A stretch of DNA of 49,611 nt, taken from positions 1 through 49,611 of the forward strand of contig JAZNBA010000002.1 in the NCBI GenBank assembly GCA_045586785.1. The letters are read 5' to 3'. Made by a program: the position numbers and the translations under genes. This stretch comes from UMGS1002 sp045586785 (GTDB lineage: Bacteria > Bacillota > Clostridia > Oscillospirales > CAG-272). Each line of letters starts with the position of its first letter. Within the stretch, counting starts at the first letter, position 1. Below are positions 8,625 through 17,620 of the stretch, in pieces. Below the pieces are notes generated by a model that saw only the letters and a list, made by a program, of their open reading frames with translations, ran no database searches and was not told where the DNA came from.

Positions 8625-10502
8625 ATGAAGCGTTTTATTTCCATTCTTCTCTGCTTGCTTATGGTGATCCCGTTGCTGGTAGCATGCCAGGATACCACCG
8701 ACAAAACCAACCCCGCAGAGGAGGAAGAAGAGGAAGATAAGGGCGCAGAGATCAAGATGTATCTGTCTGATATAGTTTACGATCTTGATCCCGCTTACTC
8801 TCTCAACAATAAATCCGCGCAAAAGCTCGTCAGCCTTCTGTTTGCTCCCCTGTTCTCTCTTGACGCAAACGGCAAGGTTCAGAAGAACTTGGTAAAGAGC
8901 TATAAGATCGTTGAAAACGAAGAAGCTCAGGAATACAAAATGATTATCGTCCTGAATCAGACCAGCTGGAGTGACAGCAGTAGTGTTGACGCAGCAGACG
9001 TTATATATGCATGGAAGCGTATACTTGACGTTGAAAATTCTAGCTCTGCGGCTCCCCTGCTGTTTGATATCAAGAACGCTCGCTCAGTTGCAGAGGGCGA
9101 CTGCTCCATCGACGACCTCGGTGTTTCCGACCCTGCACAGGATACTCTCGAGATCCTCTTTGAGGGCAAAATAGACTATGATCAGTTTATTCTCAACCTT
9201 ACCAGCCCCGCGCTTGTTCCTCTGCGTGAGGATATCGTTGAAAAGAACCCCGACTGGTCCAAGAAGCCCGCAACAGTTGTTTGCAGCGGTCCCTTCACTC
9301 TCCGTTCCACAAACTACGGTTTTGTAAGTGAAAACGGCAGATCCACTTATGTCGGCGGCGAAAAGATGATTCTCGAACGCAACCCCTACTACTTCCGTGA
9401 TAAGACCAAAGACGATCTTGATAAGGCAGTTACTCCTTACAGACTGATCGTTGATTTCAGTCTCTCCGACGCAGATCTTCAGGCTAAGTTCGATAACGGC
9501 GAGCTGTTCTATATCGGTGAGATCCCGCTTTCTCTGCGTTCCGTTTATGCTGCAACCGCTGAGATTGCCGACGAAATGTCCACTCATACATATCTTCTCA
9601 ACTCCGAAGCATACATACTTGACGGCGGAACAGATGACAAGGGTAATCCTACCGGCGACTTCATCTTTGGAAACGAAAACGTAAGAAAAGCACTTTCTCT
9701 CGCAATAGACCGTCAGGCAATTGCCGATGCAGTTGTGTTCGCTAAGGCCGCTACAGGTCTTATCCCCTACGGCGTGTTTGATTCCACATCCGCAAAGAAG
9801 CTGTTCAGAGATGCAGTAGGCGATATAATCGCTACCGGTGCCGATATGTCCGCCGCACAGTCCGCACTTGCAGCTTCCGGAATCACCGCTTCCAAGTACT
9901 CCTTCGCTATCTCCGTTCGTGCTGAGGACGAGGTTCACGTTCTTATCGCCGAAAAGGTTGCCGAAGCCTGGAACTCCCTTGGCTTCAAGGTAAGCGTTAA
10001 TAAGATCGAGCGCATCGTCAACGATGACGAAAACAAGCTGACCGCAGAGGTTGCTACCGATATCTGCGACGATATCTTCAACGAAAAGTTCTACGGCGGT
10101 GACTTCGAGGTCATTGCTATCGACTATGTCGCTGCTTCCCCCGATCCCTTCTCCATGCTTGCTCCCTTCGCAAAGGCATTCTCCGGTCAGGCGATCAATA
10201 TGGAAACTCTTAACTACGCTCTCATGCCTCACATCACAGGCTTTGATAACGAAGCATACAACGAGCTCATCGAGACCATCTTCGCCGAAAAGGATTACGA
10301 AGCGAGAACCGAAAAGCTGCACGAAGCAGAAAAGGCACTGCTTGACAGCATGCCCGCTATCCCGATCATCTTCAATCAGGATGCTTACGTTGCACGCGGT
10401 GAGATCTCCAAGTACTCATCCAGCTACTATGCTAACCGTATCCTTACCAAGCTCAAGCTCAAGAACTATGAGCTCTACAAGGAAACGACCGTTGCAGAAT
10501 AA
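8625..10502 (+). CDS. Lipoprotein peptide-type ABC substrate-binding protein (family 5)
   Basis: This is a surface lipoprotein of about 625 residues resembling OppA/DppA proteins, which capture oligopeptides or similar ligands for an ABC importer. ATG 8625 gives a classic lipoprotein signal, a basic start, a hydrophobic stretch and the lipobox LLVAC, so the longer frame from 8574 is rejected. An AAGGAGG site lies 12 bases upstream. Family features include KMYLSDIVYDLDPAYSLNN, YKMIIVLNQTSWSD, FGNENVRKALSLAIDRQAIADA and PAIPIIFNQ near the end. An acidic Glu/Asp linker follows the lipid-anchor cysteine. No permease or ATPase is adjacent, so it is an orphan binding protein or uses a distant transporter. 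Confidence 0.9.
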   Translation: MKRFISILLCLLMVIPLLVACQDTTDKTNPAEEEEEEDKGAEIKMYLSDIVYDLDPAYSLNNKSAQKLVSLLFAPLFSLDANGKVQKNLVKSYKIVENEEAQEYKMIIVLNQTSWSDSSSVDAADVIYAWKRILDVENSSSAAPLLFDIKNARSVAEGDCSIDDLGVSDPAQDTLEILFEGKIDYDQFILNLTSPALVPLREDIVEKNPDWSKKPATVVCSGPFTLRSTNYGFVSENGRSTYVGGEKMILERNPYYFRDKTKDDLDKAVTPYRLIVDFSLSDADLQAKFDNGELFYIGEIPLSLRSVYAATAEIADEMSTHTYLLNSEAYILDGGTDDKGNPTGDFIFGNENVRKALSLAIDRQAIADAVVFAKAATGLIPYGVFDSTSAKKLFRDAVGDIIATGADMSAAQSALAASGITASKYSFAISVRAEDEVHVLIAEKVAEAWNSLGFKVSVNKIERIVNDDENKLTAEVATDICDDIFNEKFYGGDFEVIAIDYVAASPDPFSMLAPFAKAFSGQAINMETLNYALMPHITGFDNEAYNELIETIFAEKDYEARTEKLHEAEKALLDSMPAIPIIFNQDAYVARGEISKYSSSYYANRILTKLKLKNYELYKETTVAE

Positions 10503-10517
10503 TAAATAAACAAATTC

Positions 10518-10553
10518 ACCCCTCGGTGCTTACTTTGATATGCACCGAGGGGT
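10518..10553 (+). terminator. Terminator after the family 5 binding protein
   Basis: A perfect 12-bp stem (ACCCCTCGGTGC with GCACCGAGGGGT) around a 12-nt loop starts 15 bases after the stop codon. The following tract ATTTACA is only partly T-rich, so efficiency is uncertain. Confidence 0.8.
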
Positions 10554-10634
10554 ATTTACATACACATAAATTGTCAATGTGCACAAAAATAAAGTGGTAA
10601 ATATATGACTCTTGCCATTTTTGTTAATGCGTTA

Positions 10635-10664
10635 TTGACAAGCAAATATAATTAGTGGTATAAT
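10635..10664 (+). promoter_or_regulatory. Promoter of the family 1 solute-binding protein gene
   Basis: TTGACA, 18 bases, TATAAT lies about 95 bases upstream of the ATG at 10761. Both boxes are exact consensus with a slightly long spacer. The leader in between has no obvious riboswitch. Confidence 0.8.
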
Positions 10665-10760
10665 ATGCATTAAAGATTGACCTATGGCACATGACTTTCA
10701 TAAGCTTCATGCAGTAGGTCTCATTTAAATTTTAAACTCATAATAAAAGGAGTGCTCCAC

Positions 10761-12311
10761 ATGAAGAAACTCACTTCCATCCGCCTTGTGTGCATGATCG
10801 TAGCTCTTCTGATGACAGTTGCTGTATTTGCAGCTTGCGCGCAGAACAACGATGATACACCCGGTGCAGACACCACTACCGCCGCACAGGCAGGTAACGA
10901 CCCCGCAAATCCCGCTGATACCACCGCTCCCGGTGAGCAAGGTGGCGAAACAGGCGATCCCACCATTGACGAAAACGGCTTTAAGAAAGACAACCTTCCC
11001 GCAGACCTTAAGTTCGACGGCAAGACCATTACCCTTCTTTACTGGGAAGACGTTGAGCACGAGGAATTCCGCGTTGAAGAGCAGACCGGTGATAACGTCG
11101 GCGACGCTATCTTCTACCGTAACCTCTCCATCGAGGACCGTCTTGGCATCACAATGGATTTTGTTACCACCGCAGCGAACTCAGACAATGTTGCCAACTG
11201 GAACTCATACGTTCTCAATGCTATCCAGTCCGGTAACGGCGTATTCGACGTAATGGCAGCATACAGCCTTTCCATAGCAGCAAGCGCAACCAAGGGCTAT
11301 TGCTACGACCTGCTTGATGCTGATTGCGAATACCTTGATTTTGATATGCCTTGGTGGCCCGAGCGTCTTATCTCTGAGGCGACCATCAACGACAAGCTGT
11401 ATTTCGCATCCGGTGACATCTCCGCTAACGCTCTTTACATGATGTACGTTACATACGTTAACACCGACATCATCAACGACAAGGGACTTGAAAACCCCAT
11501 CGATCTCGTTAAGAGTGACAAGTGGACATATGACAAGTTCATCGAAATGTGCACCGACGTTTATATCGACCAGGACGGCTCAGGTGATAAGTCCGTCGGT
11601 GACCGCTTCGGTTATATGTCCTCCGGAATACATACCGACCCCTGGTTCTACGGAACAGGTGCTCTTATCGTTGACAAGGATACAAACGGTAATCTCCGTT
11701 TTGCTCCCTCCTACAGCAGTGAGCGTACCATCAGCGCACTTGAAATGGTCAACGCTCTGCTTTGGGACACCAACGACGGTATCTACACCGACAAGGTTAA
11801 GCACCAGCAGGAGTTCAATAACGGTAACCTTCTGTTCGCTACCGACCGTGCTCGTATAGCTATCACCAAACTGGTTTCCGAGGATCTGCACTTCTGCATC
11901 GTTCCTTTCCCCAAGTATGACGAGGCTCAGGAATCCTTCGTAACCGTTATGGGTAACCCCTTCACGCTCTACGCTATTCCGATCGATGCTACTCCCGAGG
12001 AGCTTCCCATGCTGTCCGCATACCTGGAGTGCTACGCATCCGAGTCTTACCGTCAGGTAACTCCTCAGCTGTTTGAGATATCTCTGAAGGTTAAGTATAC
12101 TCAGGGTAACGAGAATGCTGAAATGTACGATATCATTCGTGAAAACCTCACCTTCGACCTCGGTCGTATCTTCTCCAACGTTCTTGTTGGTCAGGCCGGC
12201 TGGAGAAACACAGTTGCAAGCAACTCCAGCAACTGGGCGTCTCTCTGCAAGGGCTATGAAAAGCAGCTTCCCAAGAAGCTTGAAAAAATGATCAGCGCTT
12301 ACGGCGGCTAA
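10761..12311 (+). CDS. Lipoprotein extracellular solute-binding protein (family 1, sugar type)
   Basis: This is a surface lipoprotein of 516 residues from ATG 10761, which has an AAAGGAG site upstream and gives the signal and lipobox FAACAQ. A Thr/Ala/Pro/Gly linker follows the anchor cysteine. The mature part resembles the large sugar-type binding proteins of gut Clostridia, for example in KTITLLYWEDVEHEEF, NIDFV-like segments and aromatic-rich stretches such as DMPWWPERLI that could stack on sugars. Family 1 is inferred from overall pattern, and the ligand is unknown. No transporter genes flank it, but it has its own promoter and a strong terminator, consistent with a highly expressed protein. 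Confidence 0.85.
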   Translation: MKKLTSIRLVCMIVALLMTVAVFAACAQNNDDTPGADTTTAAQAGNDPANPADTTAPGEQGGETGDPTIDENGFKKDNLPADLKFDGKTITLLYWEDVEHEEFRVEEQTGDNVGDAIFYRNLSIEDRLGITMDFVTTAANSDNVANWNSYVLNAIQSGNGVFDVMAAYSLSIAASATKGYCYDLLDADCEYLDFDMPWWPERLISEATINDKLYFASGDISANALYMMYVTYVNTDIINDKGLENPIDLVKSDKWTYDKFIEMCTDVYIDQDGSGDKSVGDRFGYMSSGIHTDPWFYGTGALIVDKDTNGNLRFAPSYSSERTISALEMVNALLWDTNDGIYTDKVKHQQEFNNGNLLFATDRARIAITKLVSEDLHFCIVPFPKYDEAQESFVTVMGNPFTLYAIPIDATPEELPMLSAYLECYASESYRQVTPQLFEISLKVKYTQGNENAEMYDIIRENLTFDLGRIFSNVLVGQAGWRNTVASNSSNWASLCKGYEKQLPKKLEKMISAYGG

Positions 12312-12332
12312 TAACTTTTAAATTCAATATCT

Positions 12333-12361
12333 GCCCGTTGCTTCGGCAACGGGCGTTTTTT
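12333..12361 (+). terminator. Strong rho-independent terminator
   Basis: A 9-bp stem GCCCGTTGC with GCAACGGGC is closed by the stable TTCG tetraloop and followed by GTTTTTT. It ends the solute-binding protein transcript. The next 140 bases are very AT-rich and hold nothing I recognise until the promoter at 12502. Confidence 0.97.
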
Positions 12362-12501
12362 ATATCTACTTATATAGTGTGGCAAAATCGATTTTGGTTG
12401 GGTGTTTTTTAAAAATTTTTTTATTTTTTTGTATTGTTGCATTATCAAATAATTTGACCCTATTTTAAATAATTACACCCATTCTTTTTTGCAAAATAAT
12501 A

Positions 12502-12530
12502 TAGACATAATGACAATTTTGTGGTAAAAT
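12502..12530 (+). promoter_or_regulatory. Probable promoter of the MBL-gltX-glnS operon
   Basis: TAGACA, 17 bases, TAAAAT ends 39 bases before the TTG start of the MBL-fold gene. The boxes are each one base from consensus. Confidence 0.6.
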
Positions 12531-12569
12531 AATATATTGAGATAATATAGCAAAAAGTGAAAGGAGCAG

Positions 12570-13190
12570 TTGACACAGCAAATGAAAATTATTCATATCT
12601 GTCCTCTTTCCTGGGGCTCAAACTGCTATCTTTTAGTGTCGGGTAACGAGGCTTTTGTGGTTGACCCCAGTCCTTCTGCCGACGCGATAATAAAGCGCGC
12701 CGACGAGAACGGAGTGCGGATAAAAGCCATACTGCTGACTCACGGTCACTTTGACCACGTTATCTCGGCAGAAACGCTGCAAAGCAAAACAGGGGCACCC
12801 ATTCTGATACACCGCGGCGACGGCGATATGCTGACAGACCCTGCCAAAAACGCTTATCGTCTTTTCTTCGGTCAAGACCGCGTCTTCCGTGCCGCCGACA
12901 GACTGCTTGAGGACGGTGAGGTATTGAAGCTGGGTGACGAAGACGTGCGCGTTATGAACACTCCCGGGCACTCCATCGGTTCGTCCTGCTTTGTGACCGA
13001 TGATTTCATTGTCACGGGCGACACGATTTTTGCCGAAGGCTACGGCAGAACCGATCTGTACGGAGGAAGTATGCAACAGCTTGTTTCTTCACTCCGAGCT
13101 CTCGCCAAGCTTCCCCGCGCCCTTGTAATCTATCCCGGTCACGGCGATTCCGCCACACTTGGCGACGCATTATCAAAATTAGGATTATAA
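12570..13190 (+). CDS. MBL-fold metal-dependent hydrolase (glyoxalase II-like)
   Basis: This is a 206-residue metallo-beta-lactamase-fold enzyme. It has the metal motif THGHFDH at 57-63, NTPGHSIGSSCF, the bridging Asp in VTGDTIF and the final His in YPGHGD. This small subgroup is often annotated as hydroxyacylglutathione hydrolase-like, but clostridial members act on unknown thioesters or other substrates. The start is ambiguous. TTG 12570 is only 3 bases from the AAGGAG site and ATG 12582 is 15 bases from it. It leads a plus-strand cluster and sits 34 bases before gltX. Confidence 0.9.
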   Translation: MTQQMKIIHICPLSWGSNCYLLVSGNEAFVVDPSPSADAIIKRADENGVRIKAILLTHGHFDHVISAETLQSKTGAPILIHRGDGDMLTDPAKNAYRLFFGQDRVFRAADRLLEDGEVLKLGDEDVRVMNTPGHSIGSSCFVTDDFIVTGDTIFAEGYGRTDLYGGSMQQLVSSLRALAKLPRALVIYPGHGDSATLGDALSKLGL

Positions 13191-13224
13191 AAATATTCAC
13201 ATACATTGAAAGGCTAAACTTAAA

Positions 13225-14895
13225 ATGGACTACAATTATTTAGCACAACTTCTTTTCCCCAATGTCACCGAAACTCCCGATGACATGGAAACACGCTTCC
13301 CTCCCCGACAGCTTGCCGAGGGCGCAAAGGTAACACGTTTCGCGCCCAGCCCCACAGGCTTCGTTCACTTCGGCGGTATGTTCCCCGTAACCGTAGGCGA
13401 GCGTCTTGCTCACCAGTCGGACGGCGTTTTCTATCTTCGTATTGAAGACACCGATGCCAAGCGCGAGGTCGAGGGTGCGGCTGAGGCTCTTATAAAAACA
13501 CTTGCGCACTACGGCGTAATTTTCGACGAAGGCGCAATTTCCGACGGCGATCTCGGCAGCTACGGTCCCTACCGTCAAAGTCAGCGCGCGTCTATATATC
13601 ACGTTTACGCAAAGAAATTGGTTGAGGAAGGCCGCGCTTATCCTGTGTTCTCTACCGACGAGGAGCTTTCCGAAATGGCGGCTACCGATAAAAAAGCAGA
13701 GGTCAAGAACACAAACTGGGAGGCTACCGCCGAGGCGCGCCGTGAGGCTATGCTCGCCCGCCGTCAGTTCACTATCGAACAAGTAGAGGCAGAGCTTGCG
13801 GCAGGTCACAAATTTGCGCTGTTCGCAATTGCGGACGGAGATCCCGAGCGCCGCATCAAGATAACCGACCTTGTTCGAGGAAACCTTGAGATCCCCGAAA
13901 ACGACGAGGACGTGGTGCTTCTCAAGTCGGACGGAATTCCCACATACCATTTTGCACACGTTGTTGACGACCACCTGATGCGCACCACACACGTCATTCG
14001 CGGTGAGGAATGGCTGCCCAGCCTTCCCAAGCACCTGATGCTGTTCCGTTATCTCGGCTTCCGTGCACCCAAGTATATGCACATTTCCCAGATCATGAAG
14101 CTGGATGACGAGGGCAACAAGAAAAAGCTGTCCAAGCGCGATATGGGCGCAAATATGGACGATTACAAGCGTCTGGGCTACGCTCCCGCCTGCGTCAACG
14201 AATACGTTATGACACTGCTCAACTCCAGCTTTGAGGAATGGAGAATGCAGAACCCCGACAAGAGCATCAACGATTATCAGTTCAACATAAAGAAAATGAG
14301 CTCCTCGGGCTGTCTGTTTGACATTGTAAAGCTGGGTGACGTTTCCAAGAACGTTATCTCCCGCATGACCGCCGCCGAGGTCTATGACGGACTTTACGGC
14401 TGGGCACAAGAGTTTGATGCCGACTTTGCGGCGCAGCTTGATGCCGCTCCCGACTTCGCCAAAGCTATCATTTCCATCGGTCGCGGCGGCAAAAAGCCGA
14501 GAAAGGACTACGGCACCTGGGTTGACCTCAAGGCATATATGGAGCTGTTCTACGACAAGTATTTCGCAGTCGTTGACTCCTACCCCGAAACAGCAAGTAC
14601 CGACGACATCAAAGCAACGCTGACGGAGTACCTTGAAATATTCGATGCAAATGACGACCAGAACACCTGGTTCGACAAGATAAAATCCATCGCAGATAAG
14701 CTTGGTTACGCGTCGGATATGAAGGCTTACAAGGCAGACCCCACCGCGTTCCGCGGCAGTGTTGCCGACATCAGTATGTTCCTGCGCGTAGCCGTCACGG
14801 GCAAACTCAACTCCCCCGATATGTTCACCGTAATGCAAATTTTAGGTGCTGACAGAGTCAAAGCAAGAATAACTAATATGATAAATTCACTGTAA
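13225..14895 (+). CDS. gltX: Glutamate-tRNA ligase (GluRS)
   Basis: This class I aminoacyl-tRNA synthetase attaches glutamate to tRNA-Glu. The protein has 556 residues, longer than the roughly 480 of many bacterial GluRS. The catalytic HIGH element appears as VHFGGM (48-51 HFGG) after RFAPSPTGF. The ATP-loop KMSKS element appears as KKLSKRD. YLRIEDTDAKREVEG is the conserved Glu-binding region. The N-terminal 35 residues before the Rossmann fold are an extension. The HFGG variant and extension mark a divergent clade. Because a GlnRS is encoded next to it, this enzyme may be a discriminating GluRS that need not charge tRNA-Gln; that is inference. Confidence 0.93.
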   Translation: MDYNYLAQLLFPNVTETPDDMETRFPPRQLAEGAKVTRFAPSPTGFVHFGGMFPVTVGERLAHQSDGVFYLRIEDTDAKREVEGAAEALIKTLAHYGVIFDEGAISDGDLGSYGPYRQSQRASIYHVYAKKLVEEGRAYPVFSTDEELSEMAATDKKAEVKNTNWEATAEARREAMLARRQFTIEQVEAELAAGHKFALFAIADGDPERRIKITDLVRGNLEIPENDEDVVLLKSDGIPTYHFAHVVDDHLMRTTHVIRGEEWLPSLPKHLMLFRYLGFRAPKYMHISQIMKLDDEGNKKKLSKRDMGANMDDYKRLGYAPACVNEYVMTLLNSSFEEWRMQNPDKSINDYQFNIKKMSSSGCLFDIVKLGDVSKNVISRMTAAEVYDGLYGWAQEFDADFAAQLDAAPDFAKAIISIGRGGKKPRKDYGTWVDLKAYMELFYDKYFAVVDSYPETASTDDIKATLTEYLEIFDANDDQNTWFDKIKSIADKLGYASDMKAYKADPTAFRGSVADISMFLRVAVTGKLNSPDMFTVMQILGADRVKARITNMINSL

Positions 14896-14908
14896 AGGAT
14901 AAAATAAC

Positions 14909-16555
14909 ATGGAAAACAACAACTTTATTCATGATTTTATAAATGAGGAGATCGCCGAGGGTAAGTATCGCGCTGACGAAATACACACCCGATTTCCTCC
15001 CGAGCCTAACGGCTATCTTCACATCGGTCACTGCAAGGCACTGATCATCGACTTCGGCACCGCAAAGAAATACGGCGGCCGTTGCAATCTCCGCATGGAC
15101 GACACTAACCCCGCCAAAGAGGACACCGAATTTGTTGACGCTATCCAGGACGACATTCACTGGCTGGGCTTCGACTGGGGCAACAGATTTTTCTACGGCT
15201 CCGACTACTTTGAAAAGACATACGAAATTGCGGAAAAGCTGATCATGGAGGGCAACGCATACGTTTGTGAGCTGACACCCGAGCAGTTCCGCGAATACCG
15301 CGGCGACCTTACCAACCCCGCCAAATCCCCCTTCCGTGACAGACCCGCAGAGGAAAGCCTTGATCTGTTCCGCAGAATGAGAGCAGGCGAGTTCCCCGAG
15401 GGCAAGTACACGCTCCGCGCAAAGATCGACCTGGCATCGGGCAACTTCAATATGCGCGACCCCGTTCTATACAGAATTCGTTACATTGACCACCACAGAC
15501 AGGGCAAAAAGTGGTGCATATTCCCCATGTACGACTTCGCGCATCCCATTCAGGACGCCATCGAGGGCATTACCCACTCGCTGTGCTCGCTTGAATACGA
15601 GGATCACCGCCCGCTTTACAACTGGGTAATCGACCACGCAGGTCTTGATTCCACGCCTCGTCAGATAGAGTTTGCACGTCTGAACATTACCAACACCGTG
15701 CTTTCCAAGCGTTATCTTCGCTATCTTGTTGAAAATAACATCGTTGACGGTTGGGACGACCCCCGTATGCCTACGCTGTGCGGTCTGCGCCGCCGCGGCT
15801 ACACCCCCGAATCCATACTTGACTTCTGTGACCGCATCGGTGTTGCAAAGGGTAACAGCATGGTCGATATCGGTCTGCTCGAGCACTGCGTCCGCGAGGA
15901 CCTCAACGTCAAGGCTGACCGCCGCGTTGCCGTTCTCAAGCCCATCAAGCTTATCGTTGACAACTACCCCGAGGACAAGGTCGAATATTTCGAGCTGCCC
16001 AACAATCCCGGCAATCCCGACGCAGGCAAGCGCACAGTTCCCTTCTCCCGCGAGCTTTACATTGACGCAGACGACTTTGCAGAGGTTCCGCCTCCCAAAT
16101 TCTTCCGTCTCAAGCCCGACGGCGAAGTCAGACTTATGGGTTCTTACATCGTCAAGTACGCAGGCATCGACAAGAACGAGGACGGCAGCATAGCCGCTAT
16201 CCACGTTAACGCAGATATTGAGACCGGTTGCGGTATGCCCGCTGACGGACACAAGGTCAAGGGTACTATCCATTGGTTGTCCGCCGCACACGCTCTGCCC
16301 GTTTCCGCTATCCTCTACGACAGACTGTTCACCGAAGAAAACATGAACGATCTGCCCGAGGGCAAGACCTACATCGACTACCTCAATCCCGAATCCGCAG
16401 TCCGCGTTGACGGCGCGTTCGTCGAGCCCTCTCTGGCTGACGCAAAACCGGGTGACAAATTCCAGTTCGTCCGTACCGGATATTTCTGCCTTGACTCCAA
16501 GAATAGCGGCGTATTCAACCGTGTAGTCAGCCTCAAGGGCAGCTTTAAAGCATAA
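14909..16555 (+). CDS. glnS: Glutamine-tRNA ligase (GlnRS)
   Basis: This class I synthetase charges tRNA-Gln directly. The protein has 548 residues, matching bacterial GlnRS. It begins with TRFPPEPNGYLHIGHCKA (HIGH at 38-41) and has NLRMDDTNPAKED, the GlnRS-specific EYEDHRPLYNWV segment and the KMSKS-type loop VLSKRYL (265-268). The C-terminal beta-barrel anticodon-binding region follows. It is 13 bases after gltX and probably in the same operon. Most Firmicutes make Gln-tRNA indirectly through GatCAB. A glnS gene is found in only part of the Clostridia, which narrows the host group. Family assignment is secure. Confidence 0.97.
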   Translation: MENNNFIHDFINEEIAEGKYRADEIHTRFPPEPNGYLHIGHCKALIIDFGTAKKYGGRCNLRMDDTNPAKEDTEFVDAIQDDIHWLGFDWGNRFFYGSDYFEKTYEIAEKLIMEGNAYVCELTPEQFREYRGDLTNPAKSPFRDRPAEESLDLFRRMRAGEFPEGKYTLRAKIDLASGNFNMRDPVLYRIRYIDHHRQGKKWCIFPMYDFAHPIQDAIEGITHSLCSLEYEDHRPLYNWVIDHAGLDSTPRQIEFARLNITNTVLSKRYLRYLVENNIVDGWDDPRMPTLCGLRRRGYTPESILDFCDRIGVAKGNSMVDIGLLEHCVREDLNVKADRRVAVLKPIKLIVDNYPEDKVEYFELPNNPGNPDAGKRTVPFSRELYIDADDFAEVPPPKFFRLKPDGEVRLMGSYIVKYAGIDKNEDGSIAAIHVNADIETGCGMPADGHKVKGTIHWLSAAHALPVSAILYDRLFTEENMNDLPEGKTYIDYLNPESAVRVDGAFVEPSLADAKPGDKFQFVRTGYFCLDSKNSGVFNRVVSLKGSFKA

Positions 16556-16564
16556 GAGGTACGT

Positions 16565-16858
16565 ATGGGTGAACTTGAGCAAGCATTGAAATTTTTGCCC
16601 TATATTTACGTAGCGGTAATATCGGTAATTGCCATCGTCGTGACCTGTTACGACAAAATTGCCGCAACCAAGCGTCCCAAGCACCGAACTCCCGAGGCAA
16701 CCTTGCTGTTTATATCAATGCTGGGCGGCTCGGTCGCTATGTATCTCACCATGCAGATAATACGCCACAAAACAAAGCACATGAAGTTTATGATAGGTAT
16801 TCCTGTCATAATCGCCGTGCAGATCGCCGCCATCGTGGCAACAATAATATTACTTTAA
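16565..16858 (+). CDS. DUF1294 small membrane protein
   Basis: This is a 97-residue protein with three predicted membrane helices (about 12-30, 45-65, 75-97). It shows the DUF1294 signature: YDKIAA followed by a basic stretch, RTPEATLLFISMLGGSVA, and a conserved RHKTKHMKF before the last helix. The function of this family is unknown. It begins 9 bases after glnS, so it is likely the last gene of that operon. Confidence 0.9.
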   Translation: MGELEQALKFLPYIYVAVISVIAIVVTCYDKIAATKRPKHRTPEATLLFISMLGGSVAMYLTMQIIRHKTKHMKFMIGIPVIIAVQIAAIVATIILL

Positions 16859-16869
16859 TATTTTCCACC

Positions 16870-16897
16870 CCGAGGGGACTTACATAAGTTCCCTCGG
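16870..16897. terminator. Hairpin between the glnS and tsa gene groups
   Basis: A 12-bp stem (CCGAGGG then GACTT, paired with AAGTT then CCCTCGG, one G-U pair) closes a 4-nt loop. It starts 12 bases after the DUF1294 stop. No T-run follows, so it may be a weak terminator or a processing and stability hairpin before the next gene group. Confidence 0.5.
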
Positions 16898-16926
16898 AGG
16901 CTGTGCGTAAATTTAAAGGAGACAAA

Positions 16927-17151
16927 ATGGAAAAAGAAAAACTTGACCGCATCAGCGAGCTTACCAGAATAGCACGAACCCGTCCGCTTACCGAGGATGA
17001 ACAATCCGAGCGCGCTGCTCTGCGCACCGAATATATAAACGATTTTCGTGCGTCCATGACAGGCATACTGGACAACTCCGTCATCGTCCGTCCTGACGGC
17101 ACACGCGAGAGCGTCAAGGACAGACGCCACGACTCAAAATCGGATAAATAA
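16927..17151 (+). CDS. DUF896 family small protein (YnzC-like)
   Basis: This protein has 74 residues from ATG 16927, which has an AAAGGAG site 5 bases upstream. The longer frame from 16903 has no such site. It matches the DUF896 pattern: RISELTRIARTRPLTEDEQSER, ALRTEYINDFRAS and a hydrophilic tail. Members are short two-helix proteins found across Firmicutes; YnzC of Bacillus subtilis is the best known. The exact role is unclear. It ends 2 bases before tsaE. Confidence 0.88.
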   Translation: MEKEKLDRISELTRIARTRPLTEDEQSERAALRTEYINDFRASMTGILDNSVIVRPDGTRESVKDRRHDSKSDK

Positions 17152-17153
17152 TT

Positions 17154-17606
17154 ATGATAAACATACCCTCTACTATTTTCACCTACTCCACCGAGCAAAC
17201 CGAAAGATTCGGTGCAGAGCTGGCAAATACACTTATCGCAGACACAAGTCTGCCCCGATTTATCGCGCTTTACGGTGACCTGGGCGTAGGAAAGACCGCG
17301 TTCGTCCGCGGTTTTACATCCGTCATAGCCCCCGATAAGCGAGTAAAATCCCCCACGTTCGCGCTGGTACACGAATATACCGCAGGGGGAGTATCCGTGT
17401 TTCACTTTGATATGTACCGCATAACCGACGAGGATGAGCTGTATTCCATCGGTTTTTATGATTATTTTAACAGAAACGGTTATATAATTACCGAGTGGAG
17501 CGAAAATATTTCTTATGCTCTGCCCGACCGTTATCTTGACATTAACATCGAAAAAGTCAGCGTCGACTCACCCGATGAGCGCCGCATTACAATAAAATTG
17601 CTTTAA
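17154..17606 (+). CDS. tsaE: tRNA t6A biosynthesis ATPase TsaE
   Basis: TsaE is the P-loop ATPase partner of TsaB and TsaD in making N6-threonylcarbamoyladenosine at position 37 of ANN-reading tRNAs. The protein has 150 residues with Walker A GDLGVGKTAFVRGF, the switch-like KSPTFALVHEY and HFDMYRI. The later ITEWSENI is also conserved. It is 14 bases upstream of tsaB, the common arrangement. tsaD is not next to them in this window. Confidence 0.96.
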   Translation: MINIPSTIFTYSTEQTERFGAELANTLIADTSLPRFIALYGDLGVGKTAFVRGFTSVIAPDKRVKSPTFALVHEYTAGGVSVFHFDMYRITDEDELYSIGFYDYFNRNGYIITEWSENISYALPDRYLDINIEKVSVDSPDERRITIKLL

Positions 17607-17620
17607 GAGGAAACGGTATA

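Noticed and set aside
13240..14838. 532-residue frame antisense to gltX
   Set aside because: It mirrors the codon structure of a clear GluRS gene, has no ribosome site and resembles no protein. Similar long antisense frames over the solute-binding protein (9084-10322) and glnS (15467-16684) are rejected for the same reason.
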